From: Vreelandella nigrificans
GTDB lineage: Bacteria > Pseudomonadota > Gammaproteobacteria > Pseudomonadales > Halomonadaceae
NCBI RefSeq assembly: GCF_002374315.1
Contig: NZ_NWUX01000008.1
Location: 1-64,000, forward strand
Reading direction: 5' to 3'
Length of the DNA: 64,000 bases
Made by a program: the position numbers and the translations under genes. The notes beneath the pieces were generated by a model that was not told the DNA's origin, did no database searches, and saw only the letters and a program-made list of their open reading frames with translations. Below are positions 52,639 through 61,617 of this stretch, piece by piece (positions within the stretch are counted from its first letter, which is position 1; the number at the start of each line of letters is the position of its first letter).

Positions 52639-53472
52639 TTACTCGCCCTCAAGGCTAACAATGGACTCATCATCTGGCGGGGTTGAAACATCCTCACCTA
52701 GAAACTCGATAGCCAAATCAGTCACCGTGCCGTTCTCAATTAGCGTCACCACCGCTTCACTCAATTTGTCTCTTAGCGCTTCATTGCCCTTTAAGACAGC
52801 CATCGCACTTTGCGTCGAGTGATACTTAACATCGCTTGCCACTGCCAAACGATCATCGTCAAAGCCTTCTAAGGTACGGCGTAACACAAGGTAATCATTT
52901 AAATAAGCATCTCGGTTGCCATTGATGATATCCCTTAAAATGGCTTCGACCCCACCATCATAGGCAACTCCGTGTGCGCTAATGTTATCGGCAAAAATCG
53001 CATAATTACTGGTTAAAGAGCCCAGTGCTACGTCAACGCCTTCCAAGTCATAAGCAGAGGTAAAATTGTCCACGTCCTCAGCGCGTACGACAATGGAGCC
53101 ATAGGAGTACTTATGAGGCTCAACAAAGTCGAAGATTTCTTGGCGTGCTTCAGTAATTGCAAAATCATGCGCAGCAACATCAATTTGCCCGTTGCGTAAG
53201 GCGGGCAAAATGCCATCGAAGGCCATTAGGCTAAACTCGACCTCAATACCAAGCTGCTCGGCAACCTGCCGAACCAGCTCCACTTCGAACCCTGTGAGCT
53301 GATTGTTTTCATCAAGGAAGGTGATCGGTGCATAGGTGCCTGACGTGCCCACCACCAAGGTTCCCTTTTGCTCTACTTTCTGCCACGAATCATCTGCGAT
53401 TGCGCTACCACCATAGATACATACACTCGCAGCAAGTCCCACCACTGCCTTCGAGAACCCTATGTTTTTCAT
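52639..53472 (-). CDS. Polar amino acid (cystine-type) binding protein
   Basis: Periplasmic SBP_bac_3 protein of 277 residues, signal peptide about 1-27 (YGGSAIADDS). Landmarks: KGTLVVGTSGTYAPITFLDENNQLTGFEVELVRQVAEQLGIEVEFSLMAFDGILPALRNGQIDVAAHDFAITEARQEIFDF; the TSGTYAPITF strand is close to cystine-binding FliY/TcyJ proteins. Probable ligand L-cystine; this rests on motif similarity and surroundings. Confidence 0.87.
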   Translation of the reverse strand: MKNIGFSKAVVGLAASVCIYGGSAIADDSWQKVEQKGTLVVGTSGTYAPITFLDENNQLTGFEVELVRQVAEQLGIEVEFSLMAFDGILPALRNGQIDVAAHDFAITEARQEIFDFVEPHKYSYGSIVVRAEDVDNFTSAYDLEGVDVALGSLTSNYAIFADNISAHGVAYDGGVEAILRDIINGNRDAYLNDYLVLRRTLEGFDDDRLAVASDVKYHSTQSAMAVLKGNEALRDKLSEAVVTLIENGTVTDLAIEFLGEDVSTPPDDESIVSLEGE

Positions 53473-53641
53473 GCCCTACCTCTTTGGATTATTCTTAATA
53501 TCTACTTTTCACTGAATGACCGAACCGCCGCTTAAAACACAGCTGGTGAAGAAGCGTGACATTACTCATAAAGGGCCTTGGCAGGAAATCACAATCTCTG
53601 AAAAGCTAATTCATTATTGCCGATTGTGAATATCAGTAGGC

Positions 53642-54403
53642 TTATAGCACGGTAGAAAGGAAAGCCTTGGTACGAGAGTGACGAGGAGCATCCAAAACAG
53701 TTTCGGCGCTACCCGCCTCCACAATGACGCCACCATCCATAAAAATGATTTGGTCTGCAACTTCGCGGGCAAAGCCAATTTCATGGGTCACCACCACCAT
53801 GGTCATGCCCGATTTTGCCAGCGAGCGCATGACTTCTAGTACCTCGCCGACCAACTCAGGGTCGAGTGCGGAAGTGGGCTCATCGAACAGCATAACGTCT
53901 GGCTCCATCGCTAATGCTCTGGCAATAGCCACCCGCTGCTGCTGGCCACCCGATAACTCACGCGGCCAAGCATTGGCACGCTCAGCGAGCCCCACTCGCT
54001 TAAGTAAGCGGTGGGCACGCTCCATTACAACCGCTTTGGATTCGCGCTTTACCCGAATAGGCGCCTCTATCAGGTTCTGTAATACCGTCCAATGAGGGAA
54101 CAGATTAAAGTGTTGGAAGACCATACCGATAGAGGTTCGCTGGCGAGCGATCTTATACTCTTGCAGTTCGAATAGACGGTTCCCCTCCTGACGATAACCA
54201 ATTAGCTCATCGCCCACCCGAATGGTACCCGCATCAATCCGTTCAAGATGGTTGATACACCGCAGCAGTGTTGATTTGCCTGAACCGGAGGGCCCTAAAA
54301 TCACACAGACAGAACCTGCCGGGACGCTGAGATCAACGCTATCAAGTACCTTATTAAAACCAAACGATTTGTTAACTCCCTGAATGTTAATGTCGGCACT
54401 CAT
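53642..54403 (-). CDS. Polar amino acid ABC ATPase, second importer
   Basis: ATPase of 253 residues, GlnQ class: Walker [10 protein letters not shown]-loop [22 protein letters not shown], signature LSGGQQQR, Walker [18 protein letters not shown]-loop [22 protein letters not shown]. Overlaps the permease stop by four bases (ATGA). Third gene of a binding protein-permease-ATPase operon next to the cystine-type importer. Confidence 0.9.
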   Translation of the reverse strand: MSADINIQGVNKSFGFNKVLDSVDLSVPAGSVCVILGPSGSGKSTLLRCINHLERIDAGTIRVGDELIGYRQEGNRLFELQEYKIARQRTSIGMVFQHFNLFPHWTVLQNLIEAPIRVKRESKAVVMERAHRLLKRVGLAERANAWPRELSGGQQQRVAIARALAMEPDVMLFDEPTSALDPELVGEVLEVMRSLAKSGMTMVVVTHEIGFAREVADQIIFMDGGVIVEAGSAETVLDAPRHSRTKAFLSTVL

Positions 54404-55344
54404 ATTTTTCCCCGTTTTTGCTTGAAGCCGAGGAAATCATTTACATATTCCCAGGGCGCTCTCCCCTGAGCAGCCACGCCGCGACCAAAATGCCGTTCAA
54501 CAATGTACTGACCTATGGAAAGCACTGATGTCATGGCGATGTACCAAAGGGTTGCCACCATCAGTAGTGGAATCACTTCATAAGTGCGCTGATAAATAAT
54601 CTGCACAGAGTAAAGTAAGTCCTGCAGTGCGATCACGGAGACCACCGCAGTGGTTTTTAATTGGCCAATCACTTCATTACCCGCCGGAGGCAATATGGTA
54701 CGCATGGCCTGCGGCAATACAATCCTACTCATGGTTTGCCAGCGGTCAAACCCCAGCGCCTTAGCGGCTTCATTCTGGCCACTGCCAATACCAAGAATAC
54801 CTGCACGAATGATTTCAGCAGCGTAAGCAGCCTGGTGTAGTACCAACGCCAGCACGGCAGCGCTAAAAGGGCTAATGATGCTGTTCATCGGTGCAGACCA
54901 CACCAAGCCAACCCATGGCAGATTAATGGCTAAATGCGGGTAAAGAGCCGCCACGTTGTACCAAAGAAACAGCTGGACCAGCAAAGGTACGGCGCGGAAT
55001 AACCAAGTGTATGTCCAACTAACGGCTACCAGTACGGGGTTACTAGACAGGCGCATTAATGCCAATACAGCACCACCTGCAAAGCCGAGTAACAGTGATA
55101 ATACCGTCAGTTTTATCGTCATCCACACTCCAGCCAACACCGTTGCACTGGTTAAATAGTGCGCTACCAATGACCATTCAAAATTGGCGTTATTTACTAT
55201 CGAGTTCATCGCAGCCACGGCTAGCAGCAATGTCAACGCAGCCCAGCACCAGCGACCGTAGTGCTTTAAAGGTACGACTATAAGAGGCTCGCTGGTGGTC
55301 ATGCCGGCATTACTGCCGGCATTAGTGAACGCTCTATTACTCAT
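54400..55344 (-). CDS. Polar amino acid ABC permease, second importer
   Basis: Permease of 314 residues, about 80 longer than typical, with an N-terminal extension that carries one extra hydrophobic helix ([18 protein letters not shown]). Core: [54 protein letters not shown] loop [57 protein letters not shown]. Overlaps the binding-protein gene by 8 bases. Substrate unknown. Confidence 0.88.
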   Translation of the reverse strand: MSNRAFTNAGSNAGMTTSEPLIVVPLKHYGRWCWAALTLLLAVAAMNSIVNNANFEWSLVAHYLTSATVLAGVWMTIKLTVLSLLLGFAGGAVLALMRLSSNPVLVAVSWTYTWLFRAVPLLVQLFLWYNVAALYPHLAINLPWVGLVWSAPMNSIISPFSAAVLALVLHQAAYAAEIIRAGILGIGSGQNEAAKALGFDRWQTMSRIVLPQAMRTILPPAGNEVIGQLKTTAVVSVIALQDLLYSVQIIYQRTYEVIPLLMVATLWYIAMTSVLSIGQYIVERHFGRGVAAQGRAPWEYVNDFLGFKQKRGKI

Positions 55345-56260
55345 CTAAGATATCCCGATTTGCACGAGCCTCTGTAATAGCGCCATGCTCGATATTCCAC
55401 TTAGTCAAAATCTGTGCGTAGGTGCCATCCTCAATCAGCGCGTTGACGGCTTGGCGAACCGGCTCTGTGAGTGGTGAATCTTTGGGTAAGCCAATGCCCA
55501 CCTGGTTCGCGGGCACTTCAAAAGTACCGCCAATTTCTAAGCGCCCATTGGTCGCCGCCGCCTCATAAGCAAGGCCTTCATAGGGGCCAAAAAATGCGGG
55601 CGAACGCCCACTGATAACAGACTGAACACCTGAAGCCCGGTCAGGAAATAGAGGTATTTCTATGGGTTCTAGGCCCTCTACGACACAGCGTTCACTGGCG
55701 TCTTCGAGCATAAATGCATTCGTGGTTCCGGAGCCTGCAGCAACGGTTTTTCCACATAGCTGTGCGAAGTCGGTATATGGCTCATCTAGGCTGCCCGCTT
55801 GCACCACCAAGCCTAATTGGTTGGTATTAAAGAAGCTGACAAAGTCGATCCGCTCAAGGCGCTCTGCCGTCACGTGCATATTAGATAACACGGCGTCATA
55901 GCGGCCAGTCGTTAAGCCGGGAATAAGATTGTCAAAACCGCCCACGTCATACCATTGCGGTTCAAGCCCTAGCTTGCGGGTGACGGCGCTCATTACATCG
56001 ATCTCTCGCCCTTCAATAGAACGCCCATCCTCACCGTAAAAGCCAAACGGCGGCGAGGATGGGTTTGAGCCAAGGGCAAGCACCCCGGCACTTCTGGTGG
56101 TTTCAGGAAGCAGTGTTTGCAACTCAGCATCCGCTTCAACCTCAAACTCCGTATTAAAAGGCACGCTTGCCTGCTGTGCTAATGCAACCACAGGTAACAG
56201 CGTAAAGAGAGATGCGCCAACGACGTTGAAAAACACCGAAGGTATCGTTTTTTTGACCAT
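55337..56260 (-). CDS. Polar amino acid-type binding protein, second importer
   Basis: Periplasmic SBP_bac_3 protein of 307 residues, signal peptide about 1-28 (PVVALAQQA). Core: AGVLALGSNPSSPPFGFYGEDGRSIEGREIDVMSAVTRKLGLEPQWYDVGGFDNLIPGLTTGRYDAVLSNMHVTAERLERIDF and FAQLCGKTVAAGSGTTNAF. The Asp/Arg amino-acid-binding residues seem present. It lies directly downstream of the fusion-enzyme operon (41 bases), so its ligand may be the substrate of that pathway, for example cystine, lanthionine, a mixed disulfide or a cysteine conjugate. This is inference. Confidence 0.87.
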   Translation of the reverse strand: MVKKTIPSVFFNVVGASLFTLLPVVALAQQASVPFNTEFEVEADAELQTLLPETTRSAGVLALGSNPSSPPFGFYGEDGRSIEGREIDVMSAVTRKLGLEPQWYDVGGFDNLIPGLTTGRYDAVLSNMHVTAERLERIDFVSFFNTNQLGLVVQAGSLDEPYTDFAQLCGKTVAAGSGTTNAFMLEDASERCVVEGLEPIEIPLFPDRASGVQSVISGRSPAFFGPYEGLAYEAAATNGRLEIGGTFEVPANQVGIGLPKDSPLTEPVRQAVNALIEDGTYAQILTKWNIEHGAITEARANRDILDE

Positions 56261-56301
56261 GTTTACTCTCCCATCAATAGTTACAGATTAAATACACACC
56301 A

Positions 56302-59097
56302 TTAATAGCGGATGCCCGCCATAAAACCTTGGATAAGGTCATCTATTAACGCCGCCGGGGATTCCAGCCCGATGTGCAGGCGTAGAAACGGCCCAGCCGT
56401 ATCACTTCCCTCACGCTCACCAACATCAGCAATACTCACTAAGCTTTCAAAACCACCCCACGAGGCTCCCAACCCAAAGAGCTGAAGTGCGCCTATGAAA
56501 GCGTTGAGGTCGATGTTTGCTGCTTCAGCGAAGGCAAAGGTCAATAGCCCATTGGCACCACTAAAGTCACGTTTCCAAAGTTCATGACCTGGGTGTTCAG
56601 ACAGCGCGGGGTGATAGACCCTGGCCACCTCAGGGCGTGTGGCAAGCCAGCGTGCTATTTCAAGCCCGTGGCGCTGGTGAGTCTCAAGCCGCGGCGCAAG
56701 CGTGCGCGCCCCACGTAGTACCAAGTAAGCGTCATCAGGGCTCACAGTAGCCCCAACGGTGTCGCTCAACTGGGATAGTGCTGACCAGGCTTGCTCCGTT
56801 GTACATACGCTCCCCATCAATACATCGCTATGGCCTGCTATGTATTTGGTTAGTGCCATCACGGAGATATCAGCGCCTAAGGTTAATGGTCGATACAAAT
56901 AACCAGATCCCCAGGTGTTATCCACTGCCAGTAATATGCTTTTCCCACGGCATAGCGCGGCGATGGCTGGAAGGTCAGCAAATTCAAAAAGTAGTGAACT
57001 CGGCACTTCGGCATATACCATTCGCGTGTTATCGCGCAGGTGACGCTCAATATCGCGACCATCCGCGGGGAAATAACTCACCTCAATGCCAAATGGCGCT
57101 AACAACTGCTGCGCCACACGCCTTGCGGGAGCGTAAGTGCCTTCGGTAATGAGCAGATGGTCGCCAGGTCTCAGGTAAGCCATGAACATATGAGTAATGG
57201 CCGCCAGCCCAGTGGAAAACAATTTGGTTCGGTAGCCACCCTCAAGCTCACTGACCAAATCCTCCAGCGCAAAGGCGGTTGGATTCCCTCGGGCGCCGTA
57301 GCTCAGCAGGCGTTCATTATCACGGCGAGACCTAACACTCTGCATTTCATCCGCACTGTCAAAAAGTACGGTACTTAATCGACTCACCGAGTGATTCACG
57401 GCATACCCACCCGCTTTAGGCTCGGGGCGAGCACTATGTACTAATAAGGTTGAGGGATCGTGACGTAATTGAGGCTGAATAGCACTCCTAAAACGATTCA
57501 AATCAAGAGGATCCAACTGATCCAGCAAGCCCACCTCCCAATCGAGGTATTGGCGTGCCGCCGCTTTGTTACCCGCATGACGGTCATGAGCAAAAAAGAG
57601 AAAGTCGATACGCTGCTCATCGGTAAGCGCGTCTGACAAACGAGTAAGCGGCAGCCCAGCCTCGCGCCACTCCTTTATGTCGTCCGACATCCACTGCATC
57701 GACTGTATCTGATGGGCGGTGAATTCCAGTGCAGTCAGGCTTGCCACTGAACGCTCATGGGAAATCAACACAATAGGGCGAGTTTCTCCCGCGATTGTGT
57801 CGGGTACAAGCGGCCGCGTCGACCAGAGAGCGCCAGCAATGTGCCCACCGATGAATTCACCACTTGGGCGAAGATCAATCAGTGCGATGTCTTCATTGAT
57901 TAACCGGGCAGCCAGCGTAGAAGGCGCAATGCTGGGTAGTTCGGGTAAATTAAGCGCACCAGGAACCGCCAGCGCCTTATTAAGCTCAACCTCTGCAATC
58001 GCATCCGCTAATGAGTCACTTAAGACATAGACTTCGCGACCCATTTGACGCAGCCAAGCCGCCACAATCGGTGCTCGTACCCCATCGTCATCAAACAACA
58101 CGATGCGAGCACCACGCACGCCAATATAGAGATCAGTCGCCTGGATAAGCTGCCCACCGGGCGTGCTTTGAGCGCCAGGTATGCTTGCAGCAGCAAACTC
58201 TTCAGGGCTACGTACATCACACACAAACAGTGTGCGCTGTTGATCGCTTACCCACTCGGCTAACTTCGCGGTATTTATAAGGCTAACACCGTGGCGGCTG
58301 GCCAATGCCCAGGCAGCCTTGCGCTGCTCATCGGCTTGTTTGGGAGTAATCGTTTCGGGATACCGCTTGTTACTGCCATGCTCCAGCTCAAGATCGGCTA
58401 GGTACCACCCTTGCGTACCATTTTCCAGCGCGTAAACAGGGTTTTCAATTCCCAAGTCAACGAGCGTTTGCGCTCCGATAATGCTGCGTGTTCTACCGGC
58501 GCAATTAATCACGATAGGCGTTGAAGAATCGCTAACTACGTCATGAATGCGATACCCCAGCTCCCCATTTGGGCAGCAGATGCCACCTGGGATATTCATT
58601 TTGTGATATTCATCAAAGGGGCGACCATCCAGCACCACCACCGGCTCGCCTTCACGCTGCCAAGTGGATAGCCGCTCTGCCGTGATGTGAGGCGTATGAC
58701 GCACCTGCTCGACCAGCTCGCCAAATGCCTTGGAGGGCACATGTACCCCCGCAAACAACTCATTACCCGCTTTATACCAGGCACGACTACCGCCGCTAAG
58801 CTGATACACCTGCTGATAACCTAGCTCGCGTAAGTGCTGGGCCGCCTTAGAGGAAACCCCGCCCCCCTCGGAATCGTAAACGACTGTACGAACTTTCGGA
58901 TTAGGGGCTAGCCGACGAACCTCTATCTCCAACCTGCTATAAGGCAATGGAATAGCATGAAAAAGATGAGCGGCACCGTATTGACCATGCTCGCGCACAT
59001 CAAACAAGGCAATTTCGTTCCCGTCGAAAAGCCATTGCTTTAACTGCAAAGGGGAAACCGTCGTCATACGAGTCACGTCGCTCTCAATTGGATTCAT
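56302..59097 (-). CDS. Four rhodanese domains fused to a cystathionine-lyase-type PLP enzyme
   Basis: Protein of 931 residues with an unusual architecture. Residues 1-485 hold four rhodanese domains and 486-545 a tail (RQYLDWEVGLLDQL) like that in the protein at 9075-10658. Residues 548-931 form a Cys/Met-metabolism PLP enzyme of the MetC/cystathionine beta-lyase class: LSYGARGNPTAFALEDLVSELEGG, Asp726 in AVDNTWG, the PLP lysine Lys751 in ALTKYIAGHSDVLMG, and Arg906 for the carboxylate. Only domain 2 keeps a rhodanese Cys (Cys199 in NCAGRTRSIIG); domains 1, 3 and 4 read YDSEGGG, FDDDGVR and ISHERSV. The lyase could release a thiol or persulfide (for example from cystine or cystathionine) that is passed to Cys199. 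ATGA overlap with the upstream GST gene. Frame is continuous with no frameshift sign. Confidence 0.9.
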   Translation of the reverse strand: MNPIESDVTRMTTVSPLQLKQWLFDGNEIALFDVREHGQYGAAHLFHAIPLPYSRLEIEVRRLAPNPKVRTVVYDSEGGGVSSKAAQHLRELGYQQVYQLSGGSRAWYKAGNELFAGVHVPSKAFGELVEQVRHTPHITAERLSTWQREGEPVVVLDGRPFDEYHKMNIPGGICCPNGELGYRIHDVVSDSSTPIVINCAGRTRSIIGAQTLVDLGIENPVYALENGTQGWYLADLELEHGSNKRYPETITPKQADEQRKAAWALASRHGVSLINTAKLAEWVSDQQRTLFVCDVRSPEEFAAASIPGAQSTPGGQLIQATDLYIGVRGARIVLFDDDGVRAPIVAAWLRQMGREVYVLSDSLADAIAEVELNKALAVPGALNLPELPSIAPSTLAARLINEDIALIDLRPSGEFIGGHIAGALWSTRPLVPDTIAGETRPIVLISHERSVASLTALEFTAHQIQSMQWMSDDIKEWREAGLPLTRLSDALTDEQRIDFLFFAHDRHAGNKAAARQYLDWEVGLLDQLDPLDLNRFRSAIQPQLRHDPSTLLVHSARPEPKAGGYAVNHSVSRLSTVLFDSADEMQSVRSRRDNERLLSYGARGNPTAFALEDLVSELEGGYRTKLFSTGLAAITHMFMAYLRPGDHLLITEGTYAPARRVAQQLLAPFGIEVSYFPADGRDIERHLRDNTRMVYAEVPSSLLFEFADLPAIAALCRGKSILLAVDNTWGSGYLYRPLTLGADISVMALTKYIAGHSDVLMGSVCTTEQAWSALSQLSDTVGATVSPDDAYLVLRGARTLAPRLETHQRHGLEIARWLATRPEVARVYHPALSEHPGHELWKRDFSGANGLLTFAFAEAANIDLNAFIGALQLFGLGASWGGFESLVSIADVGEREGSDTAGPFLRLHIGLESPAALIDDLIQGFMAGIRY

Positions 59098-59744
59098 ACA
59101 AGCGCCAGCGAACGTTCGTTAGCCGCTATTTCGCGGCCCTTGGCGTAAGCCTTCAGCACAGTGGGACGTGCAGCCATTTGCTTATGCCAGGCACGCACGC
59201 GTGGGTAATCGGCTAGATCAATTCCCTGTCTATCCGGCTGTATCCATGGAAAGATGGCCATATCGGCGATGGAGTATTCACCAGCAACATAGGCCACCTC
59301 ACTTAAACGTCTATCCAGTACGCCATAGAGCCTTTGCGCTTCCTGCTGCAGTAAAGACAGCGCATATGGCAGCTGCTCCGGTGCTTTTTCACGGAAATGC
59401 TGAAGTTGGCTCAGGTAAGGCGTGATGTGCCCAACTTGCCAAAACAGCCACTCCTGCACCTGATGGCGCTTCTCGCCTAATGATAAGAAGCGCCCCTCTT
59501 TTGCCGCTAAATAATTGAGAATCGCACCTGGCTCAAAGAGAGTGATAGGCGGGATATCGTCAACAGGCGCATGATCAACAATGGCAGGTATACGTCCGTT
59601 GGCGCTTATCTTTAGGAATCCCGGGTCATGCTGCTCACCCTGACGAATGTTGATGGGCACTATGCGGTACTGCAAACCAAGCTCTTCAAGCAAAATGCCC
59701 ACCTTCAAACCGTTGGCGGTCGGCCAGTAGTAGAGATCAATCAT
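59094..59744 (-). CDS. Glutathione S-transferase-like disulfide reductase (YfcG/YghU type)
   Basis: Protein of 216 residues with thioredoxin-fold N domain (MIDLYYWPTANGLKVGILLEELGLQYRIVPINIRQGEQHDPGFLKISANGRIPAIVDH) and all-helical C domain (LFEPGAILNYLAAKEG, WLFWQVGHITPYLSQLQHF, YSIADMAIFPWIQ). This is the YfcG/Nu-class pattern, whose members reduce disulfides using glutathione. Four-base overlaps link it to the cupin gene before and the fusion gene after. Suggested role: reducing a disulfide or glutathione adduct for the pathway. Confidence 0.87.
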   Translation of the reverse strand: MIDLYYWPTANGLKVGILLEELGLQYRIVPINIRQGEQHDPGFLKISANGRIPAIVDHAPVDDIPPITLFEPGAILNYLAAKEGRFLSLGEKRHQVQEWLFWQVGHITPYLSQLQHFREKAPEQLPYALSLLQQEAQRLYGVLDRRLSEVAYVAGEYSIADMAIFPWIQPDRQGIDLADYPRVRAWHKQMAARPTVLKAYAKGREIAANERSLALV

Positions 59745-60343
59745 CGAACATAAGCCGGGGTAGATGGCGCCATTTGACTGGCGTTGTAATTAAGAATGCG
59801 GCCATCGGCTTCAATGCCGTAGCGGCCCTCTAAGGGCTCCAAGGGGCGACCGTAGAGATGAAAATGCAATGTGGCTTGCTCTCCATCCACCTGGATGCTG
59901 TGAATATCATCTCCCAGAAATGCGATGGGAGTACGTGGCTCAACCGTGACTTCTTTTTCAAGCTCCAGTGTGGCGCGCTGCGGGTCGCTCCTGTCGTCCA
60001 GTCGTCGATAAACACGATTCAATTCCTGCCCCTGCACCGCTGCAATGACTGCCCAGGTTTCATGGTTATGGGGAATCGTCTTTCGCCCTGGCAACATCGC
60101 ATTTAAATAAAGCGTTGGCGCATCATCGCCATCATCATTTAACCGGTAGCGTGTGGCAGCACTGCCTGAGCCTGCTACCGGCGCAGGAAAATTCGCTAGA
60201 TTAAAAAGATCCTGACGCTCGGCGAGAGCATCCAGTAAGGCCGCAATGTTGGCCAATGCCTGTCTATCGATCCCCTGTTTGGTGATGTCACTTACCTGTT
60301 CAAGGAACGGCAGAACCGCCTGACGACGCTGTTCATTGCTCAT
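59741..60343 (-). CDS. Cysteine dioxygenase-like cupin, second copy
   Basis: Protein of 200 residues with the thiol-dioxygenase cupin fold. Candidate iron ligands His92 and His94 (IPHNHETWAV) and His148 (DIHSIQV). The position of the Ser-x-His-x-Tyr triad reads HFHLY (160-164), so the Ser is His while the His and Tyr remain. The protein is quite different from the copy at 10655. GGAGGG precedes the ATG. Its context (GST, rhodanese-lyase fusion, aminotransferase) suggests a cysteine-like or mercapto acid substrate, perhaps not cysteine itself. Confidence 0.82.
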   Translation of the reverse strand: MSNEQRRQAVLPFLEQVSDITKQGIDRQALANIAALLDALAERQDLFNLANFPAPVAGSGSAATRYRLNDDGDDAPTLYLNAMLPGRKTIPHNHETWAVIAAVQGQELNRVYRRLDDRSDPQRATLELEKEVTVEPRTPIAFLGDDIHSIQVDGEQATLHFHLYGRPLEPLEGRYGIEADGRILNYNASQMAPSTPAYVR

Positions 60344-60402
60344 TACGCTTTCCCTCCATTATTCAATTTGTATAAAACCGTGTTGCTCAAAGCGTGCTCA
60401 CC

Positions 60403-61617
60403 TCAAACACTCGAACGCGTTAGAGCAGCACAGGCATTAGCGATACGCTTGCTGGCCTCTTCCACATCATGAGTGGCGGTAGCGATGGAGAAACGCACCC
60501 ACGGCGATAAGCCGTAGGCATTTCCCGCCACGCCAGCGACGCCCGCTTCAAGTAGATATTCCACGACGTCGCTATCACTCGTGACCAGCCTCCCATCAGG
60601 GCAGTACCGTCCCAATAGCCCTCGGCAGCAGACAAAGACGAAAAAGCCCCCCTGAGGTACCAATACCTCAAGGCCATCAACGGCAGAGAGCACATTGACC
60701 AGCAAATCACGCCGCGCCCGATAGGCCTTCACTTGGTTAGGAAGGAAAGCCAAGCCCCCCTGAAAGGCTGCTAATGCGGCGGCCTGCCCGATAGATGAAG
60801 CACCGGAAGTTGACTGCGACTGAACGACACTCATGGCATTAATGAGGGTTTCGGGACCCGCGCCGAAACCCACCCGCCACCCCGTCATGGCATAGGTTTT
60901 TGATACGCCCCCTACCACCAGAGTGCGCTCTATAAGGTCAGGCGCAACGTTAAGCAGTCCTATAGGTGGCTGGTCATCAAAGCGAATGTGTTCGTAAAGC
61001 TCATCAAGAAGGATCAATACGTTAGGAAAACGGCGTAATACAGAGGCCAGTGACTCAAGCTCGGCTTGATCATAAATGGCACCGCTTGGATTACCGGGGC
61101 TGTTCAGTACTAGCCAGCGAGTATTGGCAGTGATGAAGGCTTCCAGCCTTTCCGCTGTCAATTTGCAGCCTTGGGCAAGGGAACTCTCGATAAACACGGG
61201 AGTTCCCTCATTGAATCGCACACTGTCTGGAAACGTAGGCCAATACGGTGCTGGTAAAAGTACTTCGTCACCCGGATCCAGCGTCGCGGCAAATGCATTG
61301 AAAATGACCTGCTTCGCTCCGTTGGCGATACAGATAGCGGATAGCTGGTACGGCAAACCATTTTCTTGGGCCAGCTTTTGTTGTACCGCCAAACGAAGCG
61401 CACGTATGCCTGGCGTTGGGGTGTACTTGGTCTGCCCCGATTCAATCGCCGCATAGGCTGCTTGTTTGATGTGCTCTGGCGTGTCGAAATCAGGTTCACC
61501 GGTGGTCAGATCAATAATATCTTGCCCGGCTTCGCGCAACGCTGTAGCAGTCGCTTTAGCGGCGGCATTGGCTGACAGCGACACACGCGATACGCGGCGC
61601 GATAGACGCATCGTCAT
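60403..61617 (-). CDS. Class I aminotransferase (aspartate aminotransferase subgroup)
   Basis: PLP aminotransferase of 404 residues, fold type I. Landmarks: DIIDLTTGEPDFDTPEHIKQAA, TKYTPTPGIRALRLAV, ANGAKQVIFNAFAATLDPGDEVLLPAPYWPTF, LNSPGNPSG, the PLP lysine Lys240 in VGGVSKTYAMTGWRVG and the carboxylate-binding Arg near FSIATATHD. Belongs to the subgroup including thermophilic AspAT and cysteine/aromatic transaminases. Its start shares one base with the stop of the FAD enzyme (TAATG). Likely converts an amino acid such as cysteine to its 2-oxo acid, or the reverse. Confidence 0.88.
   Translation of the reverse strand: MTMRLSRRVSRVSLSANAAAKATATALREAGQDIIDLTTGEPDFDTPEHIKQAAYAAIESGQTKYTPTPGIRALRLAVQQKLAQENGLPYQLSAICIANGAKQVIFNAFAATLDPGDEVLLPAPYWPTFPDSVRFNEGTPVFIESSLAQGCKLTAERLEAFITANTRWLVLNSPGNPSGAIYDQAELESLASVLRRFPNVLILLDELYEHIRFDDQPPIGLLNVAPDLIERTLVVGGVSKTYAMTGWRVGFGAGPETLINAMSVVQSQSTSGASSIGQAAALAAFQGGLAFLPNQVKAYRARRDLLVNVLSAVDGLEVLVPQGGFFVFVCCRGLLGRYCPDGRLVTSDSDVVEYLLEAGVAGVAGNAYGLSPWVRFSIATATHDVEEASKRIANACAALTRSSV

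Noticed and set aside
56778..58263. Several antisense frames in the fusion gene
   Set aside because: All are short shadows in a GC-balanced coding region; the fusion frame itself has continuous family motifs.
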